From positions 124,001 to 188,000 of the forward strand of contig NZ_JAYGJQ010000002.1 of assembly GCF_035013165.1 (NCBI RefSeq): a DNA stretch of 64,000 nt, in the 5' to 3' direction. The DNA is from Bacteriovorax sp. PP10 (lineage in GTDB: Bacteria; Bdellovibrionota; Bacteriovoracia; Bacteriovoracales; Bacteriovoracaceae). Below the pieces are notes generated by a model. That model did not search any database and had not been told where the DNA came from. It was given only the letters and a program-made list of their open reading frames with translations. The position numbers and the translations under genes are program-made. How positions within the stretch are numbered: the stretch's first letter is position 1; every line of letters starts with the position of its first letter. Shown here in pieces: positions 46,265 to 54,430 of this stretch.

Positions 46265-46935
46265 AGATTATTGCTCATATGCCAGCTCGTATTGGAAGCA
46301 AGAGATTAAGTTTAAAAAATCTTCAAGACTTAAATGGCCAACCGGTCATGCATTATGGAATCAAGACGGCTTTAGCTGTTGAGAGTCTATCAGATGTTTA
46401 TGTTAATACAGAGTCAGATATCATTATTAATGCAGTTAAAGATTTGCCTGTGAAAATTTATAAAAGAGATCCAGAACTTTCTATAGATTCAGTTACGCAA
46501 GATAGATTTAACTATGATTTTATTTCTAAAAATCCATGCGATTATTTTTTATTAATTAACCCTATTTGCCCATTGATTACGAAAGAAGATATCTCAAACG
46601 TGATTGATTTTTGTATCAAAGGAAATTTTGATTCAGTTTTTACAACAACTAAACATGAGACTCATGGGATTTTTAAAGATGTACCATTAAATTTTAAAAC
46701 AACTGGTCATTTAGAGAGAACTCAGGATTTAGCACCTTACTTTTCTATTAACTGGGCGATTAATATGTGGAAGCGTGAAGCTTTTATTGAAGCTTATGAA
46801 AGAGATGGATACGGAGTTTTCATTGGTAATATTGGGTATTTTGAAATCCCAAATCCACGTGGTCTAAAAATTAATTATGAGCATGATTTAATGTTGGCAG
46901 AAGCTCTTATCAGGCTTCAGACGAGTAAGAACTAG
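46261..46935 (+). CDS. Cytidylyltransferase, CMP-sugar synthetase-like
   Basis: A 224-residue NeuA/KdsB-type nucleotidyltransferase. It has the N-terminal MPARIGSKRLSLKNL with the conserved Arg and Lys, the LLINPICPLITKED strand and an ALA-type YEHDLMLAEAL ending. It is only distantly similar to the cytidylyltransferase at 40203, so the locus encodes two different activating enzymes. It is coupled to the FAH-fold gene, and its stop interlocks with that of the isomerase gene. Confidence 0.85.
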   Translation: MKIIAHMPARIGSKRLSLKNLQDLNGQPVMHYGIKTALAVESLSDVYVNTESDIIINAVKDLPVKIYKRDPELSIDSVTQDRFNYDFISKNPCDYFLLINPICPLITKEDISNVIDFCIKGNFDSVFTTTKHETHGIFKDVPLNFKTTGHLERTQDLAPYFSINWAINMWKREAFIEAYERDGYGVFIGNIGYFEIPNPRGLKINYEHDLMLAEALIRLQTSKN

Positions 46936-47525
46936 TTAAGCTTGTATTCGATGTAGTAACAGATCAGATGGCCTAGAATCATGTGAATATCTTCTGTGAC
47001 ACCTAATTGCAGATCATCAGTTGAAATCAATAAATTTTCGTGGTTCTTTTTTAATTGTCCGCCATCTGATCCAAGCAGAGCAAATGTACGAACGTTTTGT
47101 TCTTTCGCAAATCCTAAAGCAGAAATAACATTCTTTGAATTTCCTGAGACAGAAAGTCCTACGACCAGGTCTTCTTTATTCATGATCACATTGAGTTCTA
47201 ATTTAAAGATATCTTCAAAGCTATAGTCATTCGCAAGGGACGTAACAAGTGAAGAACTTGCACCTAGTACACACGTCTTAATGGGACGATTCCATTGTTT
47301 CGTAATATAGCCTACACCCATTGCAAAGTGCTGGGCATTGGCATGGCTGCCACCGTTTCCAAGAAAAATAATTTTTCCACCACGATCACGGCAGTCTAAA
47401 AATTCCTGAATAATTGGGGCAAGGTCATAGTTATTGAGTTGTTCAAGTGTTTTTGAAAAAAGAGATAGATAAGATTTTTTAAAATCATTTATATCTGAAG
47501 ATTTGGTAACGAGGTCTTTGATCAT
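46932..47525 (-). CDS. SIS-domain phosphosugar isomerase, GmhA-like
   Basis: A 197-residue sugar isomerase-domain protein. The phosphate-binding loop FLGNGGSHANAQHFAM and VGLSVSGNSKNVISAL match sedoheptulose-7-phosphate isomerase (GmhA), which starts heptose synthesis for LPS. The C-terminal EDIHMILGHLICYYIE carries the helix with the conserved acidic and histidine residues. No other heptose genes are nearby, so the substrate could be another phosphosugar. Confidence 0.85.
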   Translation of the reverse strand: MIKDLVTKSSDINDFKKSYLSLFSKTLEQLNNYDLAPIIQEFLDCRDRGGKIIFLGNGGSHANAQHFAMGVGYITKQWNRPIKTCVLGASSSLVTSLANDYSFEDIFKLELNVIMNKEDLVVGLSVSGNSKNVISALGFAKEQNVRTFALLGSDGGQLKKNHENLLISTDDLQLGVTEDIHMILGHLICYYIEYKLN

Positions 47526-47555
47526 GCCTAACTTTACTCGCGGGCAGAATTGATG

Positions 47556-48785
47556 TCAAACCTGCTGCTTCAGGCCGTAGGCCTTGAAAAGCTCTTGAGC
47601 TAAGGGGTCATGATAGTCGTGAAAAATTTTAGTTTGGTGTGTTTTAAATTGCACTCGTCTTTCTATAATTTTATTGAAAAGCGAAGTTAGTTTTAGAGGA
47701 GAATTGGCCTCTGTAGGAGTTGAAAGCAGTTGGAAATACTGCTTAGAAATATTATTTTCAAAATACTGCGAAGGAATAGGAAATGGAGAGACATTCTTCG
47801 TGAGCGTTTTCATTATAGCATTGGCAACCTGCTCAGCTTTACACGTCAGTCCATTTTCATTGTGAGGAATAATATCGACATATTCAATTTGTGAAGGAAA
47901 GTACTGTTGATAGTCAGTGTGTCCACCCCAGTCGCTCAAAATCAGTCTTTCTCCTCGGCAAAGAGAGCGAAAGGCCGCGATTCCAAAGTTTTCATCCGAG
48001 TGTGCACTTGGGCTAATAAAGATTTTTCTAGTTTTTAGTTTAGATTGATAAAGTTCAGTACGATCTACTTTTCCATGAAAAATGACAGAGTCATGTAAGT
48101 TGTATTTTTGAACTAAATGAACAAGTTCTTCTTTGTAGTTTGGATCTTTCACACCCATGTTGGGGCTTCCAAGAAAATCTTCATCACCAAAGATATGAAA
48201 TTTAATTGAGATCTTTTTTTGGTTTAAAATATGAAGTGCTTCAATAATAGAATGAAGATTCTTTTGGCGAGAAATTCTTCCTGCGAAATAAAGTTCATTT
48301 TCTTCAGAGGCCGCATGGGTTTCGGTATTCAATTCTTGTTCTGAGAGTGAAAAAAGAACAACTCCACCTTTAGGTGAATCGACACTTTGTTTTAAAGAAT
48401 CCCAGTCGCGAGTTGAGCTTGAAATAAAAAGATCGTTACCTGTAAAAAGTGGTAGCAGGCCGAATTCCTGTAATGGCCACAGTGCAATAGTAGCTTGGTT
48501 GTGTAAGTGGAAAATAAGTCGCGCCGGAATTCCCATGTCTTTCTTTAAAACGCGCAGAGTGCTGGCAATCTGGAAATTAAAACAAGTAATGACAATATTT
48601 TGAGCTTGCCAGCATTGCTTAGCAATAGACTTTAGGGGAGTTGTGTCCACGTCGATCACTTCCACCTGGTGAGAACTGTCCTTAGTTTGCTCCCAACATC
48701 TTACAATATGGGGAATGATCTCCTGCATACTCGACCAGACATAATTCTGGGTAGATGTTAGTACAATGGTAAGGTTTTGGTTCAT
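47556..48785 (-). CDS. Glycosyltransferase, GT4-type
   Basis: A 409-residue GT-B fold transferase. The C-terminal domain has YFAGRISRQKNL, FHGKVDRTEL, ISPSAHSDENFGIAAF and LSDWGGHTD. The E-x7-E donor motif is altered, because the first glutamate is followed by an unusual NFGIAAFRSL. It shares GR[IL]S.QKN and SDWGGH.D with the product at 52220. It is divergent from the radical SAM gene at 48864. Confidence 0.85.
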   Translation of the reverse strand: MNQNLTIVLTSTQNYVWSSMQEIIPHIVRCWEQTKDSSHQVEVIDVDTTPLKSIAKQCWQAQNIVITCFNFQIASTLRVLKKDMGIPARLIFHLHNQATIALWPLQEFGLLPLFTGNDLFISSSTRDWDSLKQSVDSPKGGVVLFSLSEQELNTETHAASEENELYFAGRISRQKNLHSIIEALHILNQKKISIKFHIFGDEDFLGSPNMGVKDPNYKEELVHLVQKYNLHDSVIFHGKVDRTELYQSKLKTRKIFISPSAHSDENFGIAAFRSLCRGERLILSDWGGHTDYQQYFPSQIEYVDIIPHNENGLTCKAEQVANAIMKTLTKNVSPFPIPSQYFENNISKQYFQLLSTPTEANSPLKLTSLFNKIIERRVQFKTHQTKIFHDYHDPLAQELFKAYGLKQQV

Positions 48786-48863
48786 AGGGCAATATTAACG
48801 TGCTTTGGTGATGTTTGAAAATTTAATATTTCAACCAATGAATATTTAGATATAGTCTTATCC

Positions 48864-49598
48864 ATGTTTAACGCTATAGAAATTGAAATTAATCACGGGT
48901 GCAACAAGGCATGTTCTTATTGTCCGGTTTCGACGTTAGAGCGTATTGAAAAAGGGCATATGAGTTTAGAGGTTTATGAAGAACTGATATCTCAATTAAA
49001 AGATTTAAATTACGAAGGAAGAATTTCCTACGATTTTTATAATGAACCAACTCTTTCGCCACATCTAGAAAACTATATCGTCTTAGCAAAGGCGGCACTT
49101 CCTAAAACAAGTGTTGAGCTTTATTCAAATGGAACACTTTTATCTTTGGAGCGTTTTAAGAAATTAAATGCAGCTGGTGTTGATAAATTCATTATTACAA
49201 AACACGAAGGTATCGGAACCTATATTTTTGAAGACACGATGACGAAGTTGTCGGCAGCTGAAATGAGCAAAATTCAATATAGGGATTTTACAGAACTACG
49301 CTTAACGAATAGAGGCGGAGTTCTTCCTCATATTCCTCATGAAACAGAGGCCATCAATCTTCCTTGTATGATTCCTTCAATGATGATGACTGTGACAGTA
49401 AATGGGAATGTTGTTCCATGCTTTGAAGATTTTTATCAAAAAAATCAGATGGGCAACATTATGGAAAAAAAAATAAAAGATATCTGGTTGTCAGAAAATT
49501 ATGTTTATTTTCGAAAAAAACTTTTCTTCGGAAAGCGTGCTGAGTTTGAAGCTTGCAAAGATTGCAGCAGACTAGAGGTACTCCCATGGGCCAATTAG
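48864..49598 (+). CDS. Radical SAM/SPASM protein
   Basis: A compact 244-residue enzyme. The cluster motif is Cys13, Cys17 and Cys20 (CNKACSYC). A YNEP block stands in place of GGEP, and SPASM cysteines follow (LPCMIPS, VVPCFED, EACKDCS). It is a clear paralog of the minus-strand product at 51113 (shared EIEINHGCN, GVDKF.ITKH.GI, IWLSENYV.FR). Its last 13 bases overlap the start of the zinc dehydrogenase gene, so the two are co-translated and likely act in sequence. The substrate may be a sugar or cyclitol as in other radical SAM-dehydrogenase pairs; this is inference. Confidence 0.88.
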   Translation: MFNAIEIEINHGCNKACSYCPVSTLERIEKGHMSLEVYEELISQLKDLNYEGRISYDFYNEPTLSPHLENYIVLAKAALPKTSVELYSNGTLLSLERFKKLNAAGVDKFIITKHEGIGTYIFEDTMTKLSAAEMSKIQYRDFTELRLTNRGGVLPHIPHETEAINLPCMIPSMMMTVTVNGNVVPCFEDFYQKNQMGNIMEKKIKDIWLSENYVYFRKKLFFGKRAEFEACKDCSRLEVLPWAN

Positions 49599-50599
49599 AA
49601 TACATTTATTCATCTGAGAAAAATTTCTTTGCTGCAGAAGTAAAGCTTCCAGAAATCATTGCAGATAATGAAGTTCTAGTGAAAGTTTCAGCAGTGGGGA
49701 TTTGTGGATCAGATCTCTATCACCATAAAACATACCAGGGCGATCAGTTAAGATTGGGGCATGAATGGATTGGTAGTGTCGTAAAAAAAGGGTCGCATGT
49801 AAGTCATCTGGAAGTTGGAGATATGGTGACAAGCTCATCAACTCTTGGCTGCGGTGAATGTTCTTATTGTTTACGAACAGAAGTTAATATGTGTGAAAAT
49901 CCAGTTCACCTATGTTCTGAAAAATTAGGGGCATTAAGAAATTATCTGCAAATCAGTTCTTTCAATGCCATTAAATTAAATTCAAAAAAACCTTCTGATG
50001 TTTTATTGGAAGTCATGGCCGTAGCAGAAGAAGCGATGGCACTTTTAGAAGCTAATAAAATTCATGAACCAAAAAAGGCCCTTGTTTTAGGTGCTGGTAC
50101 AGTGGGAATTCTTTGTGCTTACCTATTGCAGGAAAAAGGTATTGAAGTCACTATCACTGATGTTCAAACCGGCCGAGTGAAGCGCTCTCTAGATGTTGGC
50201 CTTAAAGGCTACCCGTTAAATTTTTTAATGATGGATAAATCAGCGCACAACCAATTTGATGTCATTATTGATGCAACTAGTGATCGCGAGTCTTCGGTAA
50301 GTGGCTGGAGCTTGTTGCCAGTTTTTGGAACCAAGAATCTGGTAGCTATTATGGTAGGCAAATATATAAACCCGATAGAGATAAAACCAGATCAGCTATC
50401 TAAACTTGCTTCAAGGTTAGTTTTCATGCGAGGGGTTCCCTTAAATACGCTTGAGGCCACAGTCAAAAAATGGTCAGGGCATCTGGATTTTCTTGCATCT
50501 AAACTTATCACTCACCATTTTGAGGCCGAAAAGCTCAATGAAGGTTTTGAGGTTGCAGCAAATGCGAAGGTCTCAGGAAAAGTAGTAATCACTCTATAA
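49586..50599 (+). CDS. Zinc-dependent medium-chain alcohol dehydrogenase
   Basis: About 337 residues from the ATG at 49586, preceded by AGAGGT; a longer frame upstream lacks a ribosome site. Catalytic zinc ligands are Cys40 and His59/Glu60 (GICGSD, LGHEW). The structural zinc site is Cys89, Cys92, Cys95 and Cys103, and the NAD-binding loop is VLGAGTVGIL. The family oxidises sugar alcohols, threonine or cyclitols. It overlaps the radical SAM gene, so both probably work on the same pathway intermediate. Confidence 0.9.
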   Translation: MGQLEYIYSSEKNFFAAEVKLPEIIADNEVLVKVSAVGICGSDLYHHKTYQGDQLRLGHEWIGSVVKKGSHVSHLEVGDMVTSSSTLGCGECSYCLRTEVNMCENPVHLCSEKLGALRNYLQISSFNAIKLNSKKPSDVLLEVMAVAEEAMALLEANKIHEPKKALVLGAGTVGILCAYLLQEKGIEVTITDVQTGRVKRSLDVGLKGYPLNFLMMDKSAHNQFDVIIDATSDRESSVSGWSLLPVFGTKNLVAIMVGKYINPIEIKPDQLSKLASRLVFMRGVPLNTLEATVKKWSGHLDFLASKLITHHFEAEKLNEGFEVAANAKVSGKVVITL

Positions 50600-50601
50600 G
50601 A

Positions 50602-50630
50602 TTGACTTAAATAACGCACATAAGTACACT
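50602..50630 (+). promoter_or_regulatory. Promoter for the S74-domain gene
   Basis: TTGACT (50602-50607), a 17-base spacer and TACACT (50625-50630), just after the dehydrogenase stop. The predicted leader is about 33 bases. Confidence 0.55.
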
Positions 50631-50669
50631 TTCTCTATTGATTATATTTAAGCGCAGCAAGGAAAAATC

Positions 50670-51116
50670 ATGTCTAACGATAACTCAAACAATGAATCGG
50701 CAAAAAAGAAATATGTGTTTGGTGAATTAACTGAGTACGACTTAGAAAAAATCGAAACAGAAGTTTTAAGAGAAAGTGTTTACCTTGATGTATTCGCTGG
50801 ATCTGATATTGCTTTCAAAGAAGATTGCCAGAAACTTGATTCACAAGATGTGCTGGAAAAATTAAACACTCTTCAAGCTTACTCATTCAATTATAAGACA
50901 ACTGAATTCCCTGAAAATAAATTCCCAACTGGCGAGCAGTTTGGATTTATGGCACAAGACCTGGAAAAAGTTTTTCCTCAGTTAGTGTCTCAAGATGCTT
51001 CTGGAAATAAATTTGTGAATTACACTCAGGTGATTCCACTAATGGCAGAAACGATTAAATTACTTTCTGATAAAGTAGACTCTCTAGAAAAGAAATTAGA
51101 TCAATTAAAAAACTAA
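50670..51116 (+). CDS. Stand-alone peptidase S74 (intramolecular chaperone) domain protein
   Basis: A 148-residue protein consisting almost only of the S74/ICA domain found at the C-terminus of phage tail fibres and bacterial collar or needle proteins. The self-cleavage Ser45-Asp46 and Lys50 (GSDIAFKED) are present, followed by LQAYSFNYK, FGFMAQDLEKVFPQLV and a C-terminal coiled coil (residues 125-148). The usual fibre domain before the cleavage site is replaced by a 40-residue polar, helical stretch. It has its own promoter and AAGGA ribosome site. It may assist trimerisation of another protein in trans or act as a small trimer. Confidence 0.8.
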   Translation: MSNDNSNNESAKKKYVFGELTEYDLEKIETEVLRESVYLDVFAGSDIAFKEDCQKLDSQDVLEKLNTLQAYSFNYKTTEFPENKFPTGEQFGFMAQDLEKVFPQLVSQDASGNKFVNYTQVIPLMAETIKLLSDKVDSLEKKLDQLKN

Positions 51117-51856
51117 CTTATAACCTGTATGTTGTTGCAGTCTCGGCATACAGGGTATTTCTCTCTCAAACCACTCTTTAAATCATTCCTGAAATTTACA
51201 TAGTTCTCACTAAGCCAGATTTCTTTAATGTGTTGGTCGTTGATACTTCCCATCGTATGAGTTTGATCAAAGTCTTCATAACAAGTTAAGACATTACCTT
51301 TAACAGTGACTACCGGATTAAAAATAGGGATTAAACACGGACGCTTTTTAAGCGTGTCAGTGAGTGCTCTTCCATAATCAACTTTTCCACCGCGATTAGA
51401 ATAGAGCAGGGTTGAGTGATCGGCATAATCAATAGTTTTTTTCTCATTGGCAGAGAGTTTTGAATAAACCTCATCAAAGACCAGATTCTTGATGCCTTGG
51501 TGTTTGGTGATCGTAAATTTATCTACTCCGGCCAAGCGCAGTCGCTTATATTTGTCTTCGTTGATATACATGCCATTTGAGTAAATTTCAGAGCGGGATT
51601 GTGGGAGTAATTTTTTACTTAGTGCAACGAACTCCTCTAATTGTGGATGAAGAAGCGGCTCATTGTAGAAATGGTAACAAATGCGCCCTTTAAATTGAAT
51701 GTCTTGGAGCTGCAGCAGGATCTTTTCGAAAAGATCCATGCTCATAAAACCTTGTTCTTTACGAGTGGCGACAGAGTTAGGGCAATAGTCACAAGACAGG
51801 TTGCACCCGTGATTGATTTCAATATCAATATTGATAAACCAACTTTGGTCTTTCAC
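51113..51856 (-). CDS. Radical SAM/SPASM protein
   Basis: A 247-residue paralog of the plus-strand product at 48864. The cluster motif is Cys18, Cys22 and Cys25 (CNLSCDYC), with YNEP, then SPASM cysteines (RPCLIPI, VLTCYED, PVCRDCN). It is divergent from the PqqD-type gene across 91 bases, and its stop interlocks by four bases with that of the S74 gene. Together with its paralog it brackets the dehydrogenase and the S74 gene. Two copies suggest two related reactions on one product; this is inference. Confidence 0.88.
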   Translation of the reverse strand: MKDQSWFINIDIEINHGCNLSCDYCPNSVATRKEQGFMSMDLFEKILLQLQDIQFKGRICYHFYNEPLLHPQLEEFVALSKKLLPQSRSEIYSNGMYINEDKYKRLRLAGVDKFTITKHQGIKNLVFDEVYSKLSANEKKTIDYADHSTLLYSNRGGKVDYGRALTDTLKKRPCLIPIFNPVVTVKGNVLTCYEDFDQTHTMGSINDQHIKEIWLSENYVNFRNDLKSGLREKYPVCRDCNNIQVIS

Positions 51857-51890
51857 TGCGAATCCTCAAGGTCTTCCAATAGATATTTCA

Positions 51891-51919
51891 TTGACATAAA
51901 TTACAACTGATTAGATACT
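51891..51919 (+). promoter_or_regulatory. Promoter of the PqqD-like/GT4/rSAM/C39 operon
   Basis: A perfect TTGACA (51891-51896), a 17-base spacer and GATACT (51914-51919). The predicted leader is about 22 bases, with AAGAGAGG before the GTG start. Confidence 0.6.
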
Positions 51920-51947
51920 TTTTCTAATGAATTAAGAGAGGCCTTCT

Positions 51948-52223
51948 GTGATTAATCAAAATTATGAAGTTTGTGAAGACGTTGTCTCAAGAGACAATCA
52001 AGATGGAACCGTCATCGTCATGAAAATGGATGAAGGGAATACATTTTTCAAGCTTACTAATATTTCGGCCGACATCTGGAGAGAGCTAACTCTGAAAAAA
52101 GATCTTAATCAAATTTTCAGCGATGTTATGGAAAACTATGACGTATCTGAAGAAGTGTTACGTCAAGATGTTGAACACTTGGTGAAGGGACTTATAGAGA
52201 GAAGACTCCTTAAAGAAATTTGA
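51948..52223 (+). CDS. PqqD-family peptide-binding protein (RiPP recognition element)
   Basis: A 91-residue protein with the PqqD pattern: an N-terminal beta hairpin (VVSRDNQDGTVIVMKMD), FKLTNISADIWREL, then a winged-helix tail (VSEEVLRQDVEHLVKGLIERRLL). PqqD-like domains bind leader peptides of ribosomal natural products and deliver them to a radical SAM enzyme. It starts at GTG 51948 and its stop overlaps the next gene's TTG. It is first in a four-gene coupled operon with a GT, a radical SAM protein and a C39 peptidase. No precursor peptide was found beside it. Confidence 0.85.
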   Translation: MINQNYEVCEDVVSRDNQDGTVIVMKMDEGNTFFKLTNISADIWRELTLKKDLNQIFSDVMENYDVSEEVLRQDVEHLVKGLIERRLLKEI

Positions 52224-53320
52224 GACTCGCAGACATTATAGAATTCATTGATCCGTGGACCATCAGCCAGTCAATCCTGCGACCTAAAATCGATTCCTAT
52301 TTAAAAGAAAACAATCATCGTACAGACAACGTTTGGTATCCTGACGTGGAAATCGTATTTCCTGAAAGGTTACTTAATGAAGCCAATATTCAAGTTGTGC
52401 TGTTTGGCAGTTTTTTCGAAAAGATATTTGAAACAGGCAGCTGGCCGGAAAAAAACTATACCTTTTGGTGCATGTCTAAAAGAGTGAAAAATATCCTGAC
52501 AGAGATTTGCTCTTTTCCAGAAGCTTCAGTTAAATGCATTCCGAGATATGAACTCTTTTCTTTGGGGTCTTTTAGAACTTTAAGTTTTGATCAACCAATT
52601 AACCTGGTTTATTCAGGCAGATTGAGCTCTCAAAAGAATATTGAGTTCTTCCTGGCATTTGCCGCCTCAGTTGCTCACTTGAGTTCAGTTGAGGTTCATA
52701 CGACTCTATTAGGGAAGTGGGACAATTGGATTCCTAAGCATCGTGGGCGCTATATAATTGAGTCTTATCAAAACAATATCAATAAGTTTTTAAGCAAACT
52801 AAAATTTAAAAATTCTCCGGTCTTTATTGAAGACTTAGGTCCAGAGGAGTGGTTGAATTATCTTGAAGGCAATTCACTACTCGTCAGCTTTTCAACTTCG
52901 ATTGCTGAGGATTATGGAGTTTCTATTGCTCAGGCCCAGGAGCTCGGTGTTCCCTTGATTATTTCCGATTGGGGGGGCCATGGGGATGTGGAAGGCGACA
53001 ATGTTTATCATGTGCCTTTAGGTCTGATAGGTGAGAGCTTTTCAGCTGATGAAAAAATTCTTCTATATGCTGAGAAGCTGGCCCAGAAATTTATTAAAGA
53101 TCCAAAGTCTTTTAATAAGAATGTAGCAGGAAAGAAAGATGAAAGTGCAGCAGGAGCAATGCTAACTCTTCGCGACTTTGAAAAAATTCGTTTAGGGTTG
53201 ATGGGAAAGCATGGTTATGAAATGGGACTCTTTGGACAAAACTTAATGAGTCTGTATGCCTCTTCTGAAAGAGGGAAAGTTTTTTTTAATGTCGTAAAAA
53301 ATAGTATGACGGGCAATTAG
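52220..53320 (+). CDS. Glycosyltransferase, GT4-like
   Basis: A 366-residue GT-B fold transferase. YSGRLSSQKNIEFF, FSTSIAEDYGVSIAQAQELG (an E-x7-E-like donor site) and IISDWGGHGDVEG define the C-terminal domain. It is related to the transferase at 47556. The start is a TTG overlapping the TGA of the PqqD-like gene. In this operon it may glycosylate the product handled by the radical SAM protein, or transfer sugar onto the surface glycan. Confidence 0.8.
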   Translation: MRLADIIEFIDPWTISQSILRPKIDSYLKENNHRTDNVWYPDVEIVFPERLLNEANIQVVLFGSFFEKIFETGSWPEKNYTFWCMSKRVKNILTEICSFPEASVKCIPRYELFSLGSFRTLSFDQPINLVYSGRLSSQKNIEFFLAFAASVAHLSSVEVHTTLLGKWDNWIPKHRGRYIIESYQNNINKFLSKLKFKNSPVFIEDLGPEEWLNYLEGNSLLVSFSTSIAEDYGVSIAQAQELGVPLIISDWGGHGDVEGDNVYHVPLGLIGESFSADEKILLYAEKLAQKFIKDPKSFNKNVAGKKDESAAGAMLTLRDFEKIRLGLMGKHGYEMGLFGQNLMSLYASSERGKVFFNVVKNSMTGN

Positions 53321-54430
53321 ATGGAATATCTTGAAAAAATTAAAGAAGATGTCCTTGGGACCCAAAAGGCCTTTAAAGATTTAGGTCTTCGCCAGGATAC
53401 TTTTTGTGTCATGCCTTTTGTGAATATTATTCTTGAGCCCAATGGAAACGTTGGTCTTTGCCGCCATAAAGGAATTCATAATTCTAGCCTTGGAAATTTA
53501 AAGCAACAGACCATTAAAGAAATTTGGGAGTCTGATAAGGCCGTTCAATGGAGAGAGGATTTTAAATCAGGATCAGGCGAAGCTTGTGAAACAGAGCTGG
53601 TTGATCGTAGATGTAATCTCTGTCCTGAACTCAATAAACTTCTTCCTCACGCAGAAATAACGAATACAAAAAATCCTAAAATCTTAAGGCTCACAGCTAA
53701 TCTTAATGGGAAGTGCAACCTTGAGTGCCAGATGTGTAACGTTTGGAAACTTCCGAATGGTTTCTATACAGAAGACAACTTCTGGATTCCTGCAAGAGAG
53801 TTATTCTTTAAAGATATTCTTGAAGTCGATATGCTCTCGGGTGAACCCTTTATTCAAAAAGACACTTATAGGCTTATGGATGAAGTTTCATCTGTTAATC
53901 CTGACTGTCAGTGGACGATTACGTCTAATATGCATTGGGTTCTAAGTGACTTCATTAAAGAAAAATTAAATAAGATCGTTGTTAAAAATCTTATTGTCTC
54001 AATTGATAGTCTTGAGAGTGTTGCTTACGCCAAAATTAGAAAGCTAGGTAATCTTGATTTTGTTTTATCAAACTTAGACAAGATGCTGGCCTATGAAAAA
54101 GAAAGAGTCGCAAGCGGAAGATCAAAATTAAATATCAGAATGCATTTTCTTATTCAGAAAGATAACTGGCGTGAAGTGAAAAACGTCATTAAGTATTGTC
54201 GTGAAAAAGAGATCATCCCTTTTATTTCTTATTTATATGAACCCTTTGAGTTTTCGTTGGGAACTTTAAGCTATGAAGAAAGAGTCGAGATTCTTGATTT
54301 TTATCTTAATACCTTAAATAGAGAAGAGTTGCTTCTGGCCCAAAGAATTATTAAACCTTTAATGCGCACTTTGAGTAAAATTGATTATACTTACTATATA
54401 ACTAATTTTAGAGATCAAACGCTGCAATGA
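53321..54430 (+). CDS. Twitch-domain radical SAM protein
   Basis: A 369-residue protein. An N-terminal cysteine-rich twitch/SPASM-like domain (Cys29 in FCVMPF, Cys47, Cys89, Cys98, Cys101) precedes the radical SAM core cluster Cys132, Cys136 and Cys139 (CNLECQMC). The SAM motif is reduced to LSGEPF. Its partner in the operon is the PqqD-like RRE, an association known for peptide-modifying radical SAM enzymes. It starts directly at the GT stop and its stop overlaps the C39 peptidase start. Confidence 0.87.
   Translation: MEYLEKIKEDVLGTQKAFKDLGLRQDTFCVMPFVNIILEPNGNVGLCRHKGIHNSSLGNLKQQTIKEIWESDKAVQWREDFKSGSGEACETELVDRRCNLCPELNKLLPHAEITNTKNPKILRLTANLNGKCNLECQMCNVWKLPNGFYTEDNFWIPARELFFKDILEVDMLSGEPFIQKDTYRLMDEVSSVNPDCQWTITSNMHWVLSDFIKEKLNKIVVKNLIVSIDSLESVAYAKIRKLGNLDFVLSNLDKMLAYEKERVASGRSKLNIRMHFLIQKDNWREVKNVIKYCREKEIIPFISYLYEPFEFSLGTLSYEERVEILDFYLNTLNREELLLAQRIIKPLMRTLSKIDYTYYITNFRDQTLQ

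Noticed and set aside
36412-46935. Classical sialic or legionaminic acid pathway
   Set aside because: Cytidylyltransferases are present but there is no visible NeuB, NeuC or PEP-condensing enzyme, so the product cannot be named.
49553-49585. Upstream start for the zinc dehydrogenase
   Set aside because: The ATG at 49586 has AGAGGT before it and begins the conserved dehydrogenase sequence; the extra residues have no family support.
51857-51947. Precursor peptide gene next to the PqqD-like gene
   Set aside because: The 91 bases hold only a divergent promoter region and ribosome site; no short ORF with a start and ribosome site was found here or between the other genes of the operon.
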